In this document: one piece after another, positions 1 through 12,205 of the stretch | Numbering within the stretch: position 1 is the stretch's first letter | How the letters are laid out: every line of letters begins with the position of its first letter | NCBI RefSeq assembly: GCF_019578655.1 | Contig: NC_063258.1 | Location: forward strand, 13,582,802 to 13,646,801 | DNA length: 64,000 nucleotides | Origin: Ricinus communis | Taxonomy: Eukaryota > Streptophyta > Magnoliopsida > Malpighiales > Euphorbiaceae | Direction of reading: 5' to 3' | Translations under genes and position numbers: made by a program | Notes under the pieces: generated by a model | Told to the model about the DNA's origin: nothing | Databases searched by the model: none | What the model saw: the letters and a program-made list of their open reading frames with translations, nothing else

Positions 1-3000
1 TTTGCACCATTGGGATCTCCATCATTCCTTGTTCCTCTAGGCATGAGGACTCTTGATGACACAAGGATTGGCATAAGGAATCATGGGAATGTAATTAAAA
101 AGCTTTACTGTTGGCATTGGGGATTACACGTAAGGGCGAAATCATGTTGTTTTTAATAAATCCAAGGGTAATACAAGTAGAAATGCAGGCATTCTAATTT
201 TTTGAATTAATGAAGTATTTTGGGTTGGAGCGTTATTAGGTTACCCAATGCAAATTTCTCCTTGTTTTAGTTAAATTGCCTTATAAAGTCTGGAACTACG
301 AGAGTTGTTGACCTGTCAACTCCCCTCTGATTCTTAATTTGAATTTATTTTATTCATCTTTCTTTATTTATTTACTTATATTTAGCTTCTACTTTCTTCT
401 TCTTATGGAATGAGGGCTTTCGCACTATAAAAACAGCATGCAACCGAATAGTTAAGCCTAGTAAGCATATTATTTTAGTTTTCTACATTGCAGAGAATTA
501 CGTTGCGGGTTCTTTCAAGAACCTTACAAAGTTATAAAGACCCACAATAGCAAACCTAAACTTATTAATCACGTCCTTCCATTCTTTTATGCTCTTTGTC
601 TACCCTTATGTTTAAATCAATTCAATCCTTACGCTTAACCATGGAAGAGAATAAAGAACTCGCAATCTTATTCCATATCGAATCAAAAATACTACCTCTA
701 TTCTTATTTGTTCGTCTCTTTCTAATCTGTGCCTTGTATGAAGGTTTGGTTTTATTTGGTGAGCATAAATAGGAGTGTTGAGTGAAAGTGCATGGAAGCG
801 ACAATCATAAGCACCAATCCAATGCTTAGAAAAGTGCGAAGAAGGAAAATTAGTTAATCAAGTATTCATATCATTTTCCAAATGATCACGGATGAATCTT
901 TTGGAGGAAAGAGGAAACATCGAGAGTCGAGGCACGCCTAAATATTCTGATTCAAGATTTGCACCATTGGGATCTCCATCATTCCTTGTTCCTCTAGTTT
1001 TGTGGACTCCTGATAACATGAGGATTGACATAAGGACTCATTGGAACACAATTGATAAGTTGGAATGATGCTATTACGGCTTAGCTTGATGATCAAGCAA
1101 GACGAGATGTAAATCCAAGCGCGCTAATGAGAAATCATGTGGGTTTCGATTAATCCAATGTAATACTAGTGGAAATGCGAGCATTTTGATGTTTCAAACG
1201 CATATGAAGAAGTAACTTGTGTTGGAGTGTTCTTAGGTAGGGCCTCACAGATTTCCCCTTATTTTTGTTAAACTATGTCATAAAATTTAGGACAATGAGA
1301 GATGTTGACCGGTCAATTCCTCTTGGTTCTTGATTTGACTTTAGTTTATTCATCTTTTTTTATTTATTTATTCATATGTAGCTTCTAGAAAGAGCGTGGA
1401 ATTGGCAATCATAGGCACCGATCCAATCTTACATAAATCTGAAGAAAAATAAAATTAGTTGATCGTATATTGATATCATTCTCGGAATAATCGCGGACAA
1501 ATCTTCTAGAGGAAAGAGAGAACAATTAGAATTGAGGCACGCTAAATATTCAGGATTTGCACCATTAGAATCTCCATCATTCCTTGTTCCTCTAGGCACA
1601 ATGACTTCTGATGACACAAGGATTGTTGTAAAGAATCATGGGATCTCAATTGACAAGCTTGATCATGGCATTGTGCTTATCTTGATGATCAAGTAGGACG
1701 AGACGTAAATCCATGCTCGTAAGGGAGAAATCATGAAATCCAAGCATAATACAAGCAACAATGCGAGCATTTTTATGTTTGGGCCACATATAATGAAGAA
1801 ATTTGGATCATAATATTATTAGGTAGGCCTAAACAAATTTTCCCCTTGTTTGTGTTAGGCTGGCTCATAAAATTTGGGACTACAAGAGTTGTTGACCAAT
1901 CAACTACTCTCTCGTACTACAAAAATCATATGCAGCCGAATAGTTGAGGGTAGTGAACATATTATTTGAGTTCTCTACCTTGCAGAAAATCAAGATATGG
2001 GTTCTTTCAAGAACTTTATGGACTTATCAAGACTCATTCTAGCGAACATAGACTTATTGCTTACGTCCTTCCTTTCTTTTGTGTTCTTTATCGACCCTTG
2101 TGTTTAAGTTAATTCAATTTGATCCTTTCGCTTAACCATATGGTTAAAAATAAAGAACTTGTGATTTCTATCCTTATCAGATCTGAAATCCCACATATGT
2201 TCTCATTTTGTTTCACTCTATCTAATCTCTGTCTAGTTTGATGGTTTGGTTTTATTTTGTGAGCATAAATACAATTCACAAGCTTGATCGGTGGCATTAT
2301 GGCGTGACTTGATGATCTAGCATAACGAAATGCAAATCCACGCACGTAAGATAGAAATCATGTTTCTTTTGATTAATCCAAGCAGGAATGCATGCATTTT
2401 GATTTCTGGGATGCATATAATTACTTAATTTGGACCGGAGTATTATTAGGTATGACCATACAAATTCTCCCCTATTTTTGTTAATCTAGCTCATAGAATT
2501 TGGGACTATAAAAGTTGTTGACCAGTCAACTCCTCTTCTCTTGTATGATAGCTTGGTTTTATTTGGGTAGCATAAACACAACTATTGAGAGAAAGCCCTT
2601 GGAAGCGGTAATCATAGGCACTGATTCAATACTTGGACTAATGCGGAGAAACAAAATTAGTTGATTGAGTATTAATATCATTCTTCGAATGACTGCAAAT
2701 GAAACTTTTAGACGAAAAAGGGAACAATGAGAATTGAGGCTTGTTCCTTATACCTCTAGGCACAGGGATTCTTGATGATGTGAGGATTAGCATAAGGAAT
2801 CATGGGAATGCAATTAACAAGCCTGACCGGTAGCATTGGGACTTAGCATAATGATCAAGCAAGACAAGATGTAAATCCATGCGCGATAGTGAGAAATCAT
2901 ATGGGTTTCGATTAATCCAAGTGTAATACTAGTGGGAATGCGAGCGTTTTGATGTCTGGGATGCATATAAACAAGTAATTTGGCTCGGGTTATTTTTAGG

Positions 3001-3332
3001 TAGGCCCTTGCAGATTTCTCCTGCTTTCTTTAAGCTGGCTCACAAAATTTAGGACAACGAGAACTATTGACCAGTCAACTACTGTCCATATTTAGCTTTT
3101 TATTTCTTTTTCATATAGAATTAGGCTTTCGCATTATAAAAACTACATGCAACCGAATACTTGAGGCTAGTGAGCATATTATTTTAGTTTTCTAGCTTGC
3201 AGAAAATCAAGTTATGCGTTCTTATAAGAACTTTCTAGACTTATGAAGATGCACACTAGCAAACCTAGATTTGGAATTGACGCACGCCCCAATATTCCAA
3301 TTCAAGATTTGAACCATTGGGATCTCCATCAT

Positions 3333-3690
3333 TGATAAGAAGCGATCTAGCATAAGAAATCCTACTCCAATAAGGAACCCTAATGATACAAATCCTACTA
3401 GCTTAACGAATCCTATTCTAACAAGGAGTCATCTGTAACTAGGAGTTCTACTCTAATAAGGAGTCTCTAATGATATTAGGAGTCGAAATGACATCAAGAA
3501 TTCAAGTGACATTGGGAATCCTAATCCAACTAGGATTCAAGATCCATTTAACATCCATGGAGACCCAACTACAAGGCTCAAGGCTAAGAAGATAAAAGAA
3601 GCTCTCAATGGGCTTATTCAAGATATTTGGGCTAAGGACACATCAAGGCTTGAAGATTTGGATACAAATTCAAGGCTCATTAATATCATT
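3333..3690 (+). repeat. Truncated LTR fragment (S family) inside an R unit
   Basis: An LTR 5' end beginning TGATAAG interrupts an R unit immediately after 'ctccatcat'. It contains degenerate repeats of 'aatcctactccaataagg' type and then encodes a recognisable gypsy pol tail (TTRLKAKKIKEALNGLIQDIW). It is cut off near 3690, where R resumes at 'atcattctccgaatgatcg'. It is the same family as the complete solo LTR at 39721-40631. An inverted copy with the same boundaries lies at 21968-22313. Confidence 0.75.
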
Positions 3691-5216
3691 CTCCGAATGA
3701 TCGAAGAGGAATCTTTTAAAGGAAGGAGAAAACGGCGAGAATCGAGGCACACCCAAGTATTTTGACTCAGGATTTGCACCATTAGGATCTCCATCCTTCC
3801 TTCTTCCACTAGGCACAAGGAATCCCGATGACACAAGGTTGGGCATAAGGAATAATGGGAACGCAATTAACAAACTTGACTAGTGGCATTGGGGCTTAGC
3901 TTGATGATCAAGCAGGAGAGACATAATCCAAGCAAGTAAGAGAGAAATCATGTTTTTTTCAATAAATCCAAGTGTAGTACAAGCCGAATTCAAGCACTTT
4001 GATGTTTGAAATCCATATAATGAAGTAATTTGGGTCGAAGTGTTTTTAGGTAGGGCTACCCGAATTTATCCTTATTTTTGTTAAGCTAGCTTATAAAATT
4101 TAGGACTACGAGAGTTATTGCCCAGTCAACTCCTCTTTAGTTCTTGATTTGACTTTAGTTTATTAATCTTTATTTATTCATATTTAGCTTATAGTCTATT
4201 CTTCTTATGGAATGAGGCCTTTCAGACTATAAAAACTGCATGCAACTGCATACTTGAGACTAATGAGCATATTATTTCAGTTTTCCACCTTGTAGGAAAT
4301 CATGTTATGTATTATTTCAAGAAATTTATGGATTTATCAACACTTGCGCTAGTGAGCATAGACTTATCCCTCACGTCATTCCTTGTGCTTGTGTTCTCTC
4401 GCTTGTGTTTAAATCAATTCGATTTGATCCTTAGCTTAGCCGTATGGAAGAGAATAAAGAACTTGTGATTTCTTTCCTTATCGGATATGAAATCCTGCCT
4501 ATATTCTCATTTTGTTTGTTTCTTTTGTGTCTCTCTTTATAATCTCTATCTAGTATGTTGGTTTAGTTTTATATGGGGACCATAAACACGAGTGTTGTGT
4601 GAATGTGCATGGAAAAGGAAATCATAGGCACTAGTCCAATACTTCAACGACTGTAAAGAAAGAAAATTAGTTGATCATGTATTGATATCATTCTTCGAAT
4701 GATCGCAAAGAAATCTTTTAGATGGAAGAAGGAATGCCGAGAATCCAGGCATGCCCAAATATTACACCGTTAAGATCTCTATCCTTCCTTATTCCTTTAA
4801 GCACAAGGAATCATGATGATGTAAGGTTGGGCATAAGGAATCATGGGATGCAATTAACAAGCTTGACTAGTGGCACTAGGGCTTAGCTTGAAGATCAAGT
4901 AGGAGAAACGTAAATCCATGCGCGTAAGGGAGAAATCAAGTTGTTTTCAATTAATTCAAACGTGATACAAGCCAAAATTTGAGTGCTTTGATGTTTGAAA
5001 TGCATATAATAAAGTAATTTGGGTAGGAGTGTTTTTAGGTAGGCCCTTTGAATTTACCCTTATTTTTATTAAAATTTCGGGTCAAAAATTTAGGACTGTG
5101 AGTTTATTAATATTTAGCTTTTAGTTTATTGATTTGACTTTAGTTTATTAATATTTATTTGATTAATTCTTCATATCTAGCTTCTAGTATCTTCTTCTTA
5201 TTGAATGGGGCTTTCG

Positions 5217-5240
5217 CACTATAAAAACCGCATGCAACCG
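5217..5240 (+). promoter_or_regulatory. TATA-like box of the R repeat (representative copy)
   Basis: The string 'cactataaaaaccgcatgc' is a good plant TATA box in sequence. The same box with small changes occurs near 425, 3133, 4226, 26080, 39002, 44493, 46424 and 63200 on the plus strand, and reversed near 6134 and 20430. Its retention in many copies suggests that R derives from a promoter-bearing LTR. Transcription is not shown by sequence alone. Confidence 0.45.
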
Positions 5241-5417
5241 AATACTTGAGGCTAATGAGGATAATATTTCAGTTTTCTACCTTGCAGGAAATCAAGTTAT
5301 GTGTTCTTTCAAGAAATTTATGGATTTATCAACACTCGGACTTGCGAGCATAGACTTATCCCTCACGTCCTTCCTTTTACTTATGTTCTTTGTCTACGCT
5401 TGTGTTTAAATCAATTC

Positions 5418-6929
5418 GAAAATAATATAATTTCTCCTTTACGAACATGGATTTATGTCTCATCCTACTTGACCATCAAGCAAAGACCTAATGCCACAGG
5501 TGAACCTTGTCAATTGCACTCCCATGATCCCTTACGCCAATTCTTGTGTCATTAGGAGTCCTCATCCTTAGTGGAGATCCCAATAGTGCAAATCATGAAT
5601 AAGAATATATGGGCGTGCCTCGATTCTTATCATTCCCTCTTTCCTCTATAAGACTCGTCTGCAATCATTTGGAGAATGATATGAATACTCGATCAACTAA
5701 TTTTCTTTCTTCGCATTTGTACATGCATTTAGATCGGTGCTTATGATTGACGCTTCAATGTGTTTTCACTCAACATTTATATTTGTGCTCCCCAAATAAA
5801 ACCAAACCATCATACTAGACAAAGATTAAAAAGAAAGGCACAAGATGAGCGAACAAAATGAGGACATAGTTTTGACTTCAGATCTGGTAAGGAAATAAAT
5901 CACATGTTCTTTCTTCTCTTTGATACGGCTAAGAATAAGTTTCAAATTGAATTGATTTTAACACAACATAAGATATATAACACAAAAGAAAGGAAGGACG
6001 TGAGCAGTGAGTCTATGTTTGCTAGCCCGAGTATTAATGAGTCCATAAAGTTCTTGAAAGAACCCATAACTTAATTTCCCGTAAGATAGAAGATTGAAAT
6101 AATATGCTCATTAGCCTCAAGTATTTGGCTTAATGCATTTTTATAGTTCTAAAGTCCTCATTCCATAAGAAGAAGAAACTATAAGCTAAACATGAATAAA
6201 TAAATATAAAAAGATGAATAAACTAAAGTCAAATCAATAATGAGAGAGGAGTTGACTGGTCAACAACTTTTGTAGTCCTAAATTTTATGAGCGAGCTTAA
6301 CAAAAAAAAGGGGAAGTTCGCGTGGGCCTACCTAACAACATTCCGACCCAAATCACTTCATTATATGCATCCCAAACAACAAAAGGCCTGCATTCCCATT
6401 TGTATTACGCTTGGATTTATTGAAAAGAACATGACTTCTCCCTTACGTGCGTGGATTTACATCTCGTCCTACTTGATCATCAAATTTAAGACTATAAGAG
6501 TTCTTAACTAGTCCTTATAGTAATCCTTGTGTCATAAGGAGTCCTCGTGCCTTGAGGAATAAGGGATGATGGAGATCCTAAAATTTATGAACTAGCTTAA
6601 CGAAAACAAGGGGGAAATTCATGCGGGCCTACCTAATAACACTCCTTACTTAATAATGTGCATCCTAAAGATCAAAAGGTCACATTCCTGATTGTATTAC
6701 AGTTGGATTCATTGATAACATTATGATTTCTATCTTGCGTGCGTGGATTTACGTATTCCGCATTCCCATTTGTATTATGCATTCTTGCTTGGATTAATCG
6801 ACTGCAACATGATTTCTCCCCAACATGTGTGGATTTGTATCTTATCCCTGCCAAATTATCAAGTCATGCTCCAATGCAACTGGTCAAGCTTATCAATTGC
6901 ATTCCCATGATTCCTTATGCCAATTCTTG
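5418..6929 (-). repeat. R-repeat block, minus orientation
   Basis: Near 5417 the plus-oriented R unit switches, after 'aaatcaattcg', to minus-oriented R. The stretch 5556-6490 is one of the most complete single units in the window and can serve as a reference copy of roughly 935 bp. From 6490 to 6760 the block has unusual joins (a piece of 'aactagtccttatag' and a repeated 'aaatttatgaactagc') that are also found, inverted, at about 45790-46090. The block ends where the G1 LTR begins at 6930. An open stretch running into the G1 LTR (6739-7056) is half repeat and half LTR-coded pol tail, not a gene. Confidence 0.8.
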
Positions 6930-7639
6930 TGATGGAAATCCTAGTGCTCCTACAAACCCATCCGAGCAAGATCCTCTATCTACGGGGAGTGGTCCAATCA
7001 GAAGAGTAAAAGTGAAGAATATTAAGGTTGCAAGGCCTTATTTGCTTAAGCCTTGATGATAACTCATATTGTGGAAGAACAAGCCTCAAATAAGCCCAAT
7101 GACCCAGATTGTGTCTTGATGATTCAAGTTAATGAGAATGGGCTTCAAGAAGCTTGAACTCCTTATTAATTTCTCCTTAGATCGAAACTACTCCTTATTT
7201 AACTTCTCATGTATTTTGGCCCTTCAATGTTTTATTACTTTAAAACTCTATTTCTTCGGGCCTTTTTCATTACTTGTTTTTTTCTGGGCCTTTAGTTGTG
7301 TATTAGATTAATTCTAAGTGTGGGTCGCCCCTTGCATTTGGCATAACACTCATTAGTTTGTCTAAACCATAAACATTCATTATAATTGCTTAAGGGTTAT
7401 CATCTTGTAAGAATTTTAACTTTGTTTATAATTTGATGCTTGAGAATGTTCTCCTTCTAAGTTCTTACGAGGACTTATTGTTTTGAAAATTGCAACTCAT
7501 TGATTGTTCATTGATAGCTAAGGGTTCCTTCAATAGAATGTTGTGAGTTCTTAGTTGCATATCCTTTATCTTGTTCTTGATAGATCCTCAAAACGGATTG
7601 ATACTGGTTCTATTCAACAGATTGTCTAGGGTCATATCA
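6930..7639 (+). repeat. 5' LTR of gypsy element G1
   Basis: The LTR appears to begin TGATGG at 6930 and end ATATCA at 7639, three bases before a tRNA-Met-type primer site. The first 125 bp encode a degenerate pol C-terminal tail (SGPIRRVKVKNIK), as in the other G-family LTRs of this window. No typical TATA box was identified with confidence. The left boundary is inferred from the TGAT/ATCA ends and from the loss of R similarity at that point. No 3' LTR is present. Confidence 0.6.
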
Positions 7640-7643
7640 GTTT

Positions 7644-7656
7644 TGGTATCATAGCT
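7644..7656 (+). promoter_or_regulatory. Primer-binding site of G1 (tRNA-Met type)
   Basis: TGGTATCATAGCT lies just inside the LTR end. It resembles the usual plant TGGTATCAGAGC site complementary to initiator tRNA-Met, with one changed base (G to T in CAGAG). It fixes the element's orientation and the LTR end. Confidence 0.75.
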
Positions 7657-7983
7657 TAGGCTCAAGTTCAAGATTGTAGTTGTTTAGTTAGTTCTTTTAT
7701 TTCCGCAATTAGCTAAAAAAAAGAGTGAAAAATTCGTGCCATAGAAATAAAAGAAAAACTGTTCATTTTGAGTAGAACTCGATTTAAGTTCAAAAATTCA
7801 AGCTTGGAGGTGAAGGAGCCGAAATATTGGAAGTCTCTAATCAAAGGAATACATTTTAGGAGACTTATCACAAAAGAGGAAAAATTCAGCAAGTTTCCTA
7901 ATCAAAGGATATGAAAAAATATCTCCTTGATTTGGCCGAAAATCTTTTCCTAAATAAGGGAGAACTGATTTTGAAATAAGGGA

Positions 7984-8535
7984 AAACTTGGATGAGTTAA
8001 GAATTGAAAGGGATGAGAAACCAAACCGAACACCAACTCCATCTCTACCTAGGAGGCAGAATTGGAATGATGATGATGACGAGGACGATGGCGTCTCCAA
8101 CCAAAACTTTTCAAGGAAAAGGAGATCCATAAGTCCATTTGGAATGAGAGAAAAAGGTCGAACGCGTGTTTGAATGCCATAACTCCACATAAGAAAGAAA
8201 GGTAAAACTTGCTTCTATTGAGTTTACTGATTACGCTAGTACTGGGTGGGATCAATTAGTTACAGCTCGAAGGTGCAATGATGAGGATCCAATCTCAACA
8301 TACGGAGAGATGAAGAGAATCATGTAGACAGTTTGTTTCTTCACACTACTATATGGAATTGTACCACAAACTTCAAAAACTTGTACAAGGAACTAAGTTT
8401 GTGAATGAATCTACAAAGAGACAATGACAAGTCCATGGATGATAAAGGTAAAGGGAAAGCAAGTGGTTCAGAATCGAAGATATAATGGTTTAAGTGGAAA
8501 GGATATGGACACAACCAAGCTGAATGTCCTAATCA
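7984..8535 (+). pseudogene. Gypsy gag remnant (G1)
   Basis: This is a broken gag of the gypsy family shared by G1 to G4. Near 8201-8325 a reading frame gives VKLASIEFTDY followed by WDQLV, a conserved capsid stretch of this family, but the first Trp of the expected WWDQL is Gly. Frames change several times and a stop interrupts the end of this stretch. The nucleocapsid zinc knuckle at 8486-8527 is degenerate: the first two cysteines of CX2CX4HX4C are tryptophans, while the histidine (GHNQ) and last cysteine remain. An acidic segment (DDDDEDD) precedes the capsid. It follows the primer site with a leader of about 320 bp. It is non-functional as read. Confidence 0.8.
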
Positions 8536-8734
8536 AAGAATTATGATAATCATGGACAACGATGATGTGATAAGTGAAGGTGATGATAGTGATGATGAGC
8601 CGATCTTAGATGATCACACACAAGAAGAAGAGGATGTCGAATATGCTCTTAATAGTAAACTCTTTTCTTATGTGACTATGTGTGCTTTGAATGTACAAGC
8701 CAAAGTGGAAGAAGTATAACGGGAGAATATATTC

Positions 8735-8998
8735 CATACTAGATGTACAATTGCAAATAAATTGTATAGTATGATTGTAGATAGTGGAAGTTGTACTAAT
8801 GTTGTTAATGCTAGTTTAGTTGATAAACTTTGTTTGAAAACAACTAAACATCCTAAGTCTTATAGATTGCGTTGGTTGAATAATTGTGGTGATATTAGGG
8901 TCACTAGACAAGCATTAATTTATTTCTCTATAGGATGTTATAAAGATCAAGTTTTACATGATGTGATTCCTATGCAAGCTAGTCATATCTCGTTATAA
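8735..8998 (+). pseudogene. Gypsy aspartic protease domain remnant (G1)
   Basis: A 79-codon open stretch from 8762 begins just before the catalytic motif IVDSGSCTNV, with the catalytic Asp codon at 8780-8782. It continues into the family signature LRWLNNCGDIRVTRQ and the region just before the expected RPWQFDR box. A stop after HISL (8999) is followed by recognisable PWQLDKKVVHDG coding, so the protein was interrupted by a mutation. The acidic linker between the zinc knuckle and the protease (8540-8720) is open in the same direction with one stop. It belongs to the G1 gag-pol. Confidence 0.85.
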
Positions 8999-9499
8999 CG
9001 TCCTTGGCAGTTGGATAAAAAGGTTGTTCATGATGGTTTTACTAATTGCCATACTCTTACTTTTTAGAACAAACGTATTATTCTTATACCTTTAACTCCT
9101 AAACAGGTCTATAAAGACCAAAATTCAATTATAGTGGTGTGAGAATGCACATGAAAACGAAGAGGTGCACGAGCAAAAGGAGTGTTGTAAGAAAAATAAT
9201 GAGAGGTGTGCAAAAAGACAGGAAAAAGTAGAGTTTAAGTGTTTATCCAGTGATAAAAATTAAGTCGCAAGAAAAATGAGAGTATAGTGAACAAAGTGAG
9301 TTAAAAGGCAATTTCTATATCAAAGAGGGTGATGTACGAAAAGCCTACTTGGCTAAGCAAAGGATGCTTATGCTTATTTTTAAAAGTAACATGTTATCTT
9401 TTTATAACTCTAAGCTTGAGGATCTGCCTCAAAGCATTAAAACTCTTTTATAGGATTTTTGATTATGTGTATCTAGAGGAGATTCCACATGATTACTGC

Positions 9500-9888
9500 C
9501 CATTAGAGGAATTGAGCGTTGTATCAATTTCATACCTGGTGCACAAATACCTAATCGCCTTGCATATCCAAGCAACCCAGAAGAAACAAAGCAATTGCAA
9601 TAGTAAGTGGAAGAGTTGCTTTCCAAAGGTTTAATTAGAGAGAGTACGAGCCCATGTGTTGTACTTATTCTTTTGGTGCCCAAGAAATATAGATCTTGGA
9701 GGATAAATGTTAATTGTTGCGCCATGAATAAGATTACTATAAATTGTCATCATCCAATTCCTACATTGGATGATATGTTGGAAGAATTACATGGTGCTAA
9801 AATCTTCTTTAAAATTGATCTCAAGTCTGGATATCGTCAAATACACAAGAAATTAGGGGATAGATGGAAAACTGCCTTTAAGACTAAG
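9500..9888 (+). pseudogene. Reverse transcriptase N-terminal part (G1), cut by the Tekay insertion
   Basis: From about 9510 the reading is ERCINFIPGAQIPNR, the usual linker before gypsy RT. A stop at 9601-9603 separates it from the RT fingers (ELLSKGLIRESTSP, VPKK, LDDMLEELHGAKIFFKIDLKSGY). The first RT catalytic Asp lies in the FKIDLKSGY box. The frame ends in KTAFKTK at 9888, exactly where a TGTAAC LTR starts. The rest of G1 RT, RNase H and integrase is not found on the far side at 15030. The stretch 8999-9500 between protease and RT holds only linker sequence with many stops. Confidence 0.85.
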
Positions 9889-12200
9889 TGTAACGCCTGC
9901 ATTTTCTTATCATACATGTTATCTGCATTTACATTTAATCATTGGGTATATGATGGTATATTAATAATATTTTTATTTTATGGGAACAGATATATATTAA
10001 TTATAAGTAGAGAATAAGAAGCATGATATTAGATTATTAATTTAGATAAGTTGATTAAGTATTTGGGTTATGTGTATTAAGCCTTAAGACTTAATTGAAC
10101 CAATAAATTTGAAGGTTGGGTAAATAGATTGGACTTAAAAGATACAATTAAAAGTTAGTACCTATATATGGTTAGTAAGAATTAATTTAGGATGATAAAA
10201 CTAGTTAAGTAGGTGGTGGCATTGAGAGATGAATCTTGGAAATTGGAACCATGAGCAAGCTCATTTTACCTCTTCATTTCTCTAAAATTCGTACATGGCC
10301 AAAAACTCAAAATTTGGAACAAGAGAGAGGAGTGGAATACCTAGAAAAACTTAAGATTAAGATAGGATTTTACCAACTATTGAAGGAGCCAAGCTAAAGC
10401 TAAAGGATTTAAGCATATTAGCAACCCAAAAGCTGAAATTGGTGAGTTGTTACTTGAGTATTATTAATTTGTCATTAGGGTTCTTGATTACAAATTGGAA
10501 AAAATTCAATTGATGCTTTCATTGATTAATTAAAGGTTTTATTATCATGAATTAGTAGAGTATTGAATGATTGCATAGAGATTAAGCTTGATTTAAGTTT
10601 AAGTATGTCAAGATAGAAAACTGTCAAAATTCCAGCAACCTTGATGTTCTGTATTTTGGGCATAACATGGGTTATATAAGTCCAAATTAAGCTTAATTGG
10701 TTTCTATGGAAATTTTGAAGAGTCCTCTATAACTTTGTAGTTTTGTGATTTCGCTATTTTTGCCGTTTTGGTTGCTTAAATTGAGCAACAATATTGCTGC
10801 TCGGGTACAACTAGCTGTATGACCCTTGCTCAGTAATTTGAGAATAATTAAATCTATAGAAGTCGGAATTGAGTAATTCTTCTTGAAGATGAAACTAGAC
10901 GCACAAGCGTATATGTCTATTTAATACGATATTTTTTTATTCAGCCAATTTTTCCCAGCAATAAATATACTTTGGTACTAAATTCTGTCTAGAAAACAGA
11001 GATATTGGAGATTAGTTTTATGCAATTTATTTGATGTTAATTTGAGTTTAATTGGTATATAACTAGATGAAAAATGTTTATATGATATTAAAATAGTAAT
11101 TGAGAGTCTTAGAGGAAGAGTTAGACCTATGAATTACGAAGGGGATGATCTTGTAATGCATTAGAACTAGCATTTACATGAATATTTGGAATATGCATGA
11201 AATGTGAATTGATGAATGTGTTAACGGTACTCAAAGGCCTGGAAAGGAAGTTGTGGAGAAAGGAGGTTCTTATATGCTGAAGGAATAAGTGTATTTTGAG
11301 TAAGTAAATAGTTAATATTTGCTATATCCATATATTTAATCAAATGTTCTACGAATGGTTGTGTTTGCTTAATATTGTGTTGTGTTTGAATGAATGAGAT
11401 GGAAATGATTGGTGTTGAGCGGAACAATTGTTATTGCTTGAATATGATATAAGAGAAATGATTGAATTGTTATGTTAAGTGCATATGTGCATGTGAATGG
11501 TGGATTCCCCTGTGAAAAAAAAATATATATATAAAGCCTTGGGAGGCTAAAGCCTAGAGAGGCTATAAAAGTGTATTATGTGAGGATGAGGCGGAGCATC
11601 TTACATGTGCGATGGGTGAGGATGAGGTGGAGCATCACATTAAAGGGGATCCACAAGCCGTGAGAACTAACCATAATTGTTGAATTGTATTTCTTCTATG
11701 ATGGTTATACTGAATTGAGTAGAATGGTATGAATTTATACCTAAACTATGAATCATGGTAAGTTATGTGATTGGGTGGAAATTGTATTAAGTGTATGTGA
11801 TATTGATTATGTTGATTATTTATTTACTGAGCTGGAGGCTCACCCCTCTCCAAAATTTTTCTTTTCAGGTTTGTAAATAGTAGTGCATCCGTTGGTTGTA
11901 TCCGAAGTCTAGCTTTTAGCAGTTCTGTCAGGTTGGGCAAGTTTTGTGGAGTCTCCTCCTGATGCATTTTGTATGCAGTTATGTGATGTATATAGAAGTG
12001 TGCCTTGTAAGGCATAAGAAGATGTTTTGAATACTTGTTAAATGATGTTTAAGTATAATCATATGTTTATATGTTAATAACCTTGTGTCTTGATTCTTAA
12101 CAATCTGCATATTAACCTATCTACATGTAGTATATACTCTACGGCGCTTGTATGCTTTCTGGCTAATGTCTATTGGTTAGCATGTAATGGGGGTGTTACA
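9889..12200 (+). repeat. 5' LTR of a Tekay-type chromovirus (2.3 kb)
   Basis: The LTR starts TGTAACGCC at 9889 and ends GGTGTTACA at 12200, an inverted terminal match with one mismatch, and is followed after 5 bp by a primer site. A length of 2312 bp is typical of Tekay/Del LTRs. It contains a near-duplicate 'gtgaggatgagg(c/t)ggagcatc' at about 11580 and 11619 and a short (TA)n after an A-run at 11515-11535. It was inserted into G1 RT. No second LTR is found in the window, so the target duplication cannot be checked. No coding region was seen in these 2.3 kb. Confidence 0.85.
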
Positions 12201-12205
12201 TTTAG

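Larger units (their letters stand above)
1..5417 (+). repeat. R-repeat array, plus orientation (about six units, some deleted)
   Basis: Successive copies of a complex repeat of about 0.95 kb lie head to tail. The anchor phrase around 'ccattgggatctccatc' recurs near 1, 958, 1556, 3306, 3768 and 4758, and a damaged copy sits near 2740. A full unit runs through a segment ending in 'cgtaaatccacgcgcgtaag', an AT-rich middle, a TATA-like 'ctataaaaac' box and a tail with 'ggttttatttgg', then returns to the anchor. Units 2 to 4 carry internal deletions (junctions near 1387, 1910 and 2548). The layout resembles an LTR (TATA box followed by transcribed-like sequence), and part of the unit resembles the LTR at 40640-40800, but no flanking primer site belongs to it. 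I read it as an LTR-derived repeat. It has no credible protein. Confidence 0.85.
1..5572 (+). repeat. Left arm of a large inverted duplication
   Basis: Read in reverse complement, this segment matches 20086-27785 and shares the same private junctions. Both arms have the half-unit deletion seen at about 1910 here and 23720 there, the LTR fragment inserted in an R unit (3333 here, about 22313 there), and the plus-to-minus flip at about 5417 here and 20230 there. The right arm has an extra block (about 24237-26965) that is absent here, where 'gcttctag' is joined to 'aaagagcgtgg' near 1387. Shared junctions mean segmental duplication, not independent insertion. Identity was not calculated. Confidence 0.8.

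Noticed and set aside
1..5417. CRISPR-like spaced repeats
   Set aside because: The repeated units are about 0.95 kb, diverged and LTR-like. There are no short identical direct repeats with unique spacers and the DNA is plant nuclear.
6739..7056. 105-codon frame on the plus strand
   Set aside because: It is half R repeat and half LTR-coded pol tail, joined by an insertion boundary at 6930, and is not a single gene.
7837..8190. 117-codon open frame on the minus strand
   Set aside because: It lies antisense to the G1 gag remnant, is serine-rich from an acidic-codon tract on the other strand, and matches no family I recognise.
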